From CALDUY01 sp046350255 (lineage in GTDB: Bacteria > Planctomycetota > Planctomycetia > Gemmatales > Gemmataceae), in contig JAXMAV010000007.1 of assembly GCA_046350255.1 (NCBI GenBank), positions 248,001 to 312,000 on the forward strand: DNA of 64,000 nucleotides, read 5' to 3'. The translations under genes and the position numbers were made by a program. Below, piece by piece: positions 61,002 through 64,000 of the stretch (position 1 is the first letter of the stretch; every line of letters begins with the position of its first letter). The notes under the pieces were generated by a model. That model searched no databases. It had not been told where the DNA came from and worked only from the letters and a program-made list of their open reading frames with translations.

Positions 61002-64000
61002 ATGACCGACCACTTCACCCCGCCATCGGAGGCGGAAGCTCTCGCCTTCCTGGCAGGTGGTGGCGAGATGGGCGCGCGAACCCGGGCGTTCGACTGGGCC
61101 ACCACTCCGGTCGGCCCGATGACCAGCTGGCCCCAGAGTCTCAAGATCGCTGTCCGCATCATGCTCGACAGCCGCTATGCCATGTGGCTAGGGTGGGGGC
61201 CAAACTTCACCTTCTTCTACAACGACGCCTACGCCCGGATGACACTCGGCCCCAAGCACCCCTGGGCCCTGGGCCGGTCCGCGCGCGAGGTCTGGGCCGA
61301 AATCTGGGGCGACATTGGTCCCCGGGCAGAGAAGGTCATCGCCACCGGTGAGGCAACGTGGGACGAGGGCCTCCTTCTGTTCCTCGAGCGGCGCGGCTTT
61401 GCCGAGGAAACTTACCACACCTTTTCCTACAGCCCCATCCCCACCGACCGGGGTGAAGTCGGTGGCATGCTCTGTGTGGTGACCGAGGACACCGAACGGA
61501 CCATCGGCGAGCGGCGGCTGCGCACCCTGCGCGAGGTGGCCGCGCGTACGCTGGACGACGCGAAATCGGTGGAGGAAGCCTGCCAGTCGGCCGCCCGGAC
61601 CCTGGGCAACAACCCGCGCGATCTTCCGTTCGTTCTCATCTACCTGCTCGACGAGGACACCCGGACGGCCCGGCTTGTCGGCTGCACGGGTCTGCCCGAG
61701 GGGTCACCCGCCGCTCCGCCAGTGGTGGACCTGTCGCAGGACGAGACGGGCTGGCCCCTGCGATCAGTGCTAGAGTCGGGTACGGGCCAGATCATCACCG
61801 ACCTGGGTAGCCGGTTCGGACCGCTACCAGGCGGAGCCTGGCCAGAACCGCCCCAGCAGGCAGTGGTGGTGCCCATGGCCAAGCCAGGCCAGGTGCAGCC
61901 CGCCGGGTTCGTCGTGGCCGGGGTCAGTCCTCGGCTGGTGCTCACCGACGAGTACCGAGGTTTTCTCGACCTGCTGGCGGGCCACGTGGGCACCACGGTG
62001 AGCAACGCGCGGGCCTACGAGGAAGAACGCAAACGCGCCGAGGCGCTGGCCGAGATCGACCGGGTGAAGACGGCGTTCTTCTCCAACGTCAGCCACGAGT
62101 TTCGCACCCCGCTGACGCTCATTCTGGGTCCGGTGGAAGACCTGCTGGCGCGCAGACGCTCCGACCTGGAGCCCGGGTTGGTCAGCCATCTCGAGGTGGT
62201 CCATCGCAACGGGCTGCGCCTGATGCGCCTGGTGAACACCCTGCTCGATTTCTCCCGCATGGAGGCGGGGCGCGTCCGGGCAATCTACCAGCCTACCGAC
62301 CTGGCCGCCTTCACCGCCGACCTGGCCAGCAACTTCCGCTCGGCCTGCGACCGGGCCGGGATCCGTCTCGTGGTGGACTGCCCTGCCCTGCCTCAACCGG
62401 TGTTCGTCGACCGGGAGATGTGGGAGAAGATCGTCCTCAACCTCGTTTCCAATGCGTTCAAGTTCACCTTCGAGGGAGAGATTGCCGTCTCGTTGCATCC
62501 GGGCGAACACTTGGTCGAGTTACGGGTGCGCGACACCGGCATTGGCATCCCGGCCGAGGAACTCCCCCGGCTGTTCGAGCGCTTCCACCGGGTGCAGCAT
62601 GCTCGGGGCCGCACGCAGGAAGGCAGCGGCATTGGCCTGGCGCTGGTGCAGGAACTGGTCAAGCTCCACGGCGGAACCGTTCATGCCGAGAGTACCCCTG
62701 GGCAGGGAACCACCTTCATCGTCCGGGTGCCGCTGGGGACGGGCCATCTCCCGCACGGCCAGATCAGTGACGGCCAGGCCACGGCTCTCCTGGGCGCCGG
62801 GGTCACTCCGTACCTCGAGGAGGTGCTGCGTTGGCTGCCCGACCAGGAACGAGAACGTACGGATGGCGAGCTGCCTAGCTATCCCGAACCGCTACCCACG
62901 CCGGACCACCAGGAGGAATCCGACGGGCCGGATGACCGACCGCGGGTGCTGGTGGCGGACGATAATGCCGACATGCGGCAGTACGTCGTCCGGCTGCTGA
63001 CCGGGCAGTTTCGGGTCGAGGCGGTGCCGGACGGCGAGGCAGCGCTGGCGGCGGTGTGGAAGCAACCACCCGACCTGGTGCTGACCGACGTGATGATGCC
63101 GAAACTGACCGGGTTTGACCTCCTGAAGGAGCTGCGTACGGACCCGCGTACTCGGAGCCTTCCGATCATCATGCTGTCGGCCCGTGCCGGTGAAGAAAGC
63201 CGGGTGGAGGGCATGGAGGCCGGTGCCGACGACTACCTGGTGAAGCCATTCAGCGCCCGGGAGTTGCTGGCGCGTGTGTCGGCGCACTTGCAGATCGCCC
63301 GACTGCGGCGCGAGGCCGAGCGAGCAGTGCGCGAGAGCGAGGAACGGCTACGGCTCGCCCTGACGGCGGCCCGCATGGTGGCCTGGGAGTACGACCCCGC
63401 CACCGATTTCATCACCGCGTCGGACAACCTGGCCGAGCTGTATGGCCTGCCGCTCGGCACCACCCTGTCCCGCGCCCCACCATGGGTTTCAGCTGGTCCA
63501 CCCCGACGACGTGGCCCGGCACCGAACCAGGGTGACGACCGCCCTGGAAGAGTGCGGCAGCTATCTCGGTCAGTTCCGGCTCATCCGACCAGACAATGGG
63601 CAGATCATCTGGCTGGAGGAACGCGGTCATTGCATCAACGACGAGACGGGCAAGCCGGTCCGACTCGTCGGCGTGGTCATGGATATTACCGAGCGTACAA
63701 AGGCGGAAGAAGAGTTGCGTCAGCGCGCCGAGGAAGTGCAAACGCTCCTCGACACGCTGCCCATTGGTATCTTCGTCGCTCACGATTCGGAAGGCCGAAC
63801 GATTACCGGCAACAAGGCGGCCCAGGCGCTCCTGCGCAGTCCCGCCTCACGCAATCTCTCGCTGTCTGCTTCCGCGGAGGAGAAGCCGACCCATTTCCGC
63901 GTCCTGCGAAATGCTGTTGAACTGCCCCCGGAGCAGCTTCCCGTCCAGCGAGCCGCGCGGGGCGAACTGGTGGAGAACGAAGAACTGGAGGTTGTCTTCG
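61002..64000 (+). CDS. hybrid histidine kinase with receiver and PAS domains, frameshifted, runs off the window
   Basis: Starts with ATG 61002, one base after the preceding stop. Order: an N-terminal PAS-like module (WATTPVGPMTSWPQSLKIAV, then WGPNFTFFYNDAYA), a GAF domain (about 165-345), HisKA (FFSNVSHEFRTPLTLILGPV), HATPase (NLVSNAFKFTFEGEIAV, DTGIGIP, GSGIGLALV), a receiver (VLVADDNADMRQYVVRLL, Asp in DLVLTDVMMPK), then a PAS domain. There a run of four C at 63475-63478 shifts the frame by one: the plus-one frame continues cleanly (HHGFQLVHPDDVARHRTRV, VMDITERTKAEEELRQRAEE) to the end and starts another PAS of the LPVQRAAR type. Kinase and receiver precede the frameshift. Real mutation or sequence error is undecided. 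Confidence 0.85.

Noticed and set aside
1..64000. tRNA/rRNA genes, CRISPR arrays, prophage or transposase genes
   Set aside because: No cloverleaf ends, regularly spaced repeats, integrase/transposase motifs or terminal inverted repeats with target duplications were recognised by eye; a dedicated tool could still find a missed tRNA.

Overview
The window looks like a chromosomal segment of a high-GC planctomycete, most likely of the Gemmata/Gemmataceae type. The markers are a DUF1552 plus DUF1592/DUF1588 cytochrome-c-like gene pair, a DUF1559 prepilin-like protein, several very large Ser/Thr kinases (with WD40/PA14, AAA-ATPase or VWA partners), an ECF sigma factor overlapping a kinase gene, and short proteins with Gemmata-type conserved tails. 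No rRNA, tRNA, CRISPR array, integrase or intact insertion sequence was recognised.

Region by region. 1-1.3 kb: end of an unknown gene and a GNAT acetyltransferase. 1.7-11.3 kb: a complete Kdp potassium-uptake locus. kdpF, kdpA, kdpB and kdpC lie on the plus strand, preceded by a tiny membrane ORF. A divergent regulatory set lies on the minus strand: a sigma-54-type response regulator in place of KdpE, a separate HAMP/PAS histidine kinase, and a short KdpD that has only the KdpD and Usp domains. A good -24/-12 promoter sits just upstream of the kdp structural genes. 11.3-14.1 kb: a TfoX C-terminal-domain protein and two lower-GC orphan genes, one of which looks like a membrane-anchored, catalytically dead JAB/MPN domain. 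14.1-19.4 kb: a minus-strand group of four (DUF1552, DUF1592, HMA-like protein, metallo-beta-lactamase-fold hydrolase). 19.7-24.3 kb: ECF sigma factor and a kinase-WD40-PA14 protein with overlapping genes. 24.8-31.3 kb: a plus-strand run of an exported protein, an orphan kinase-leader fragment, a DUF1559 pseudopilin, a lipoprotein and a kinase-ATPase-TPR regulator. 31.5-36.6 kb: acyl-CoA dehydrogenase-like protein, YebC family protein, a PtsN-like EIIA and a YbaL-type K+/H+ antiporter. 36.8-41.6 kb: a 1580-residue hybrid histidine kinase with about eight PAS domains. 41.9-48.2 kb: a double-esterase fusion, a VOC protein, and a kinase-VWA protein followed by a second atypical kinase. 48.4-53.7 kb: a stress-related group (FAD/Rieske oxidoreductase, methyltransferase, large catalase, two small charged proteins). 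54.0-55.1 kb: Gfo/Idh/MocA oxidoreductase. 55.2-56.8 kb: decayed remains of a kinase-LRR gene joined to an ECF sigma-factor fragment. 57.0 kb to the end: an operon of an XRE regulator, a two-domain KaiC-like ATPase and two large hybrid histidine kinases, the last with a one-base frameshift and running off the window.

Two themes tie the window together. The first is potassium homeostasis: Kdp with an unusual sigma-54 control circuit, a K+/H+ antiporter and a PtsN-like protein. The second is very dense phospho-signalling, with at least four histidine kinases (two sharing a nearly identical kinase-receiver core), four intact Ser/Thr-kinase-fold proteins and one kinase pseudogene. Coordinates and motifs were read by eye; family assignments rest on recognised motifs and architecture, not on database searches.
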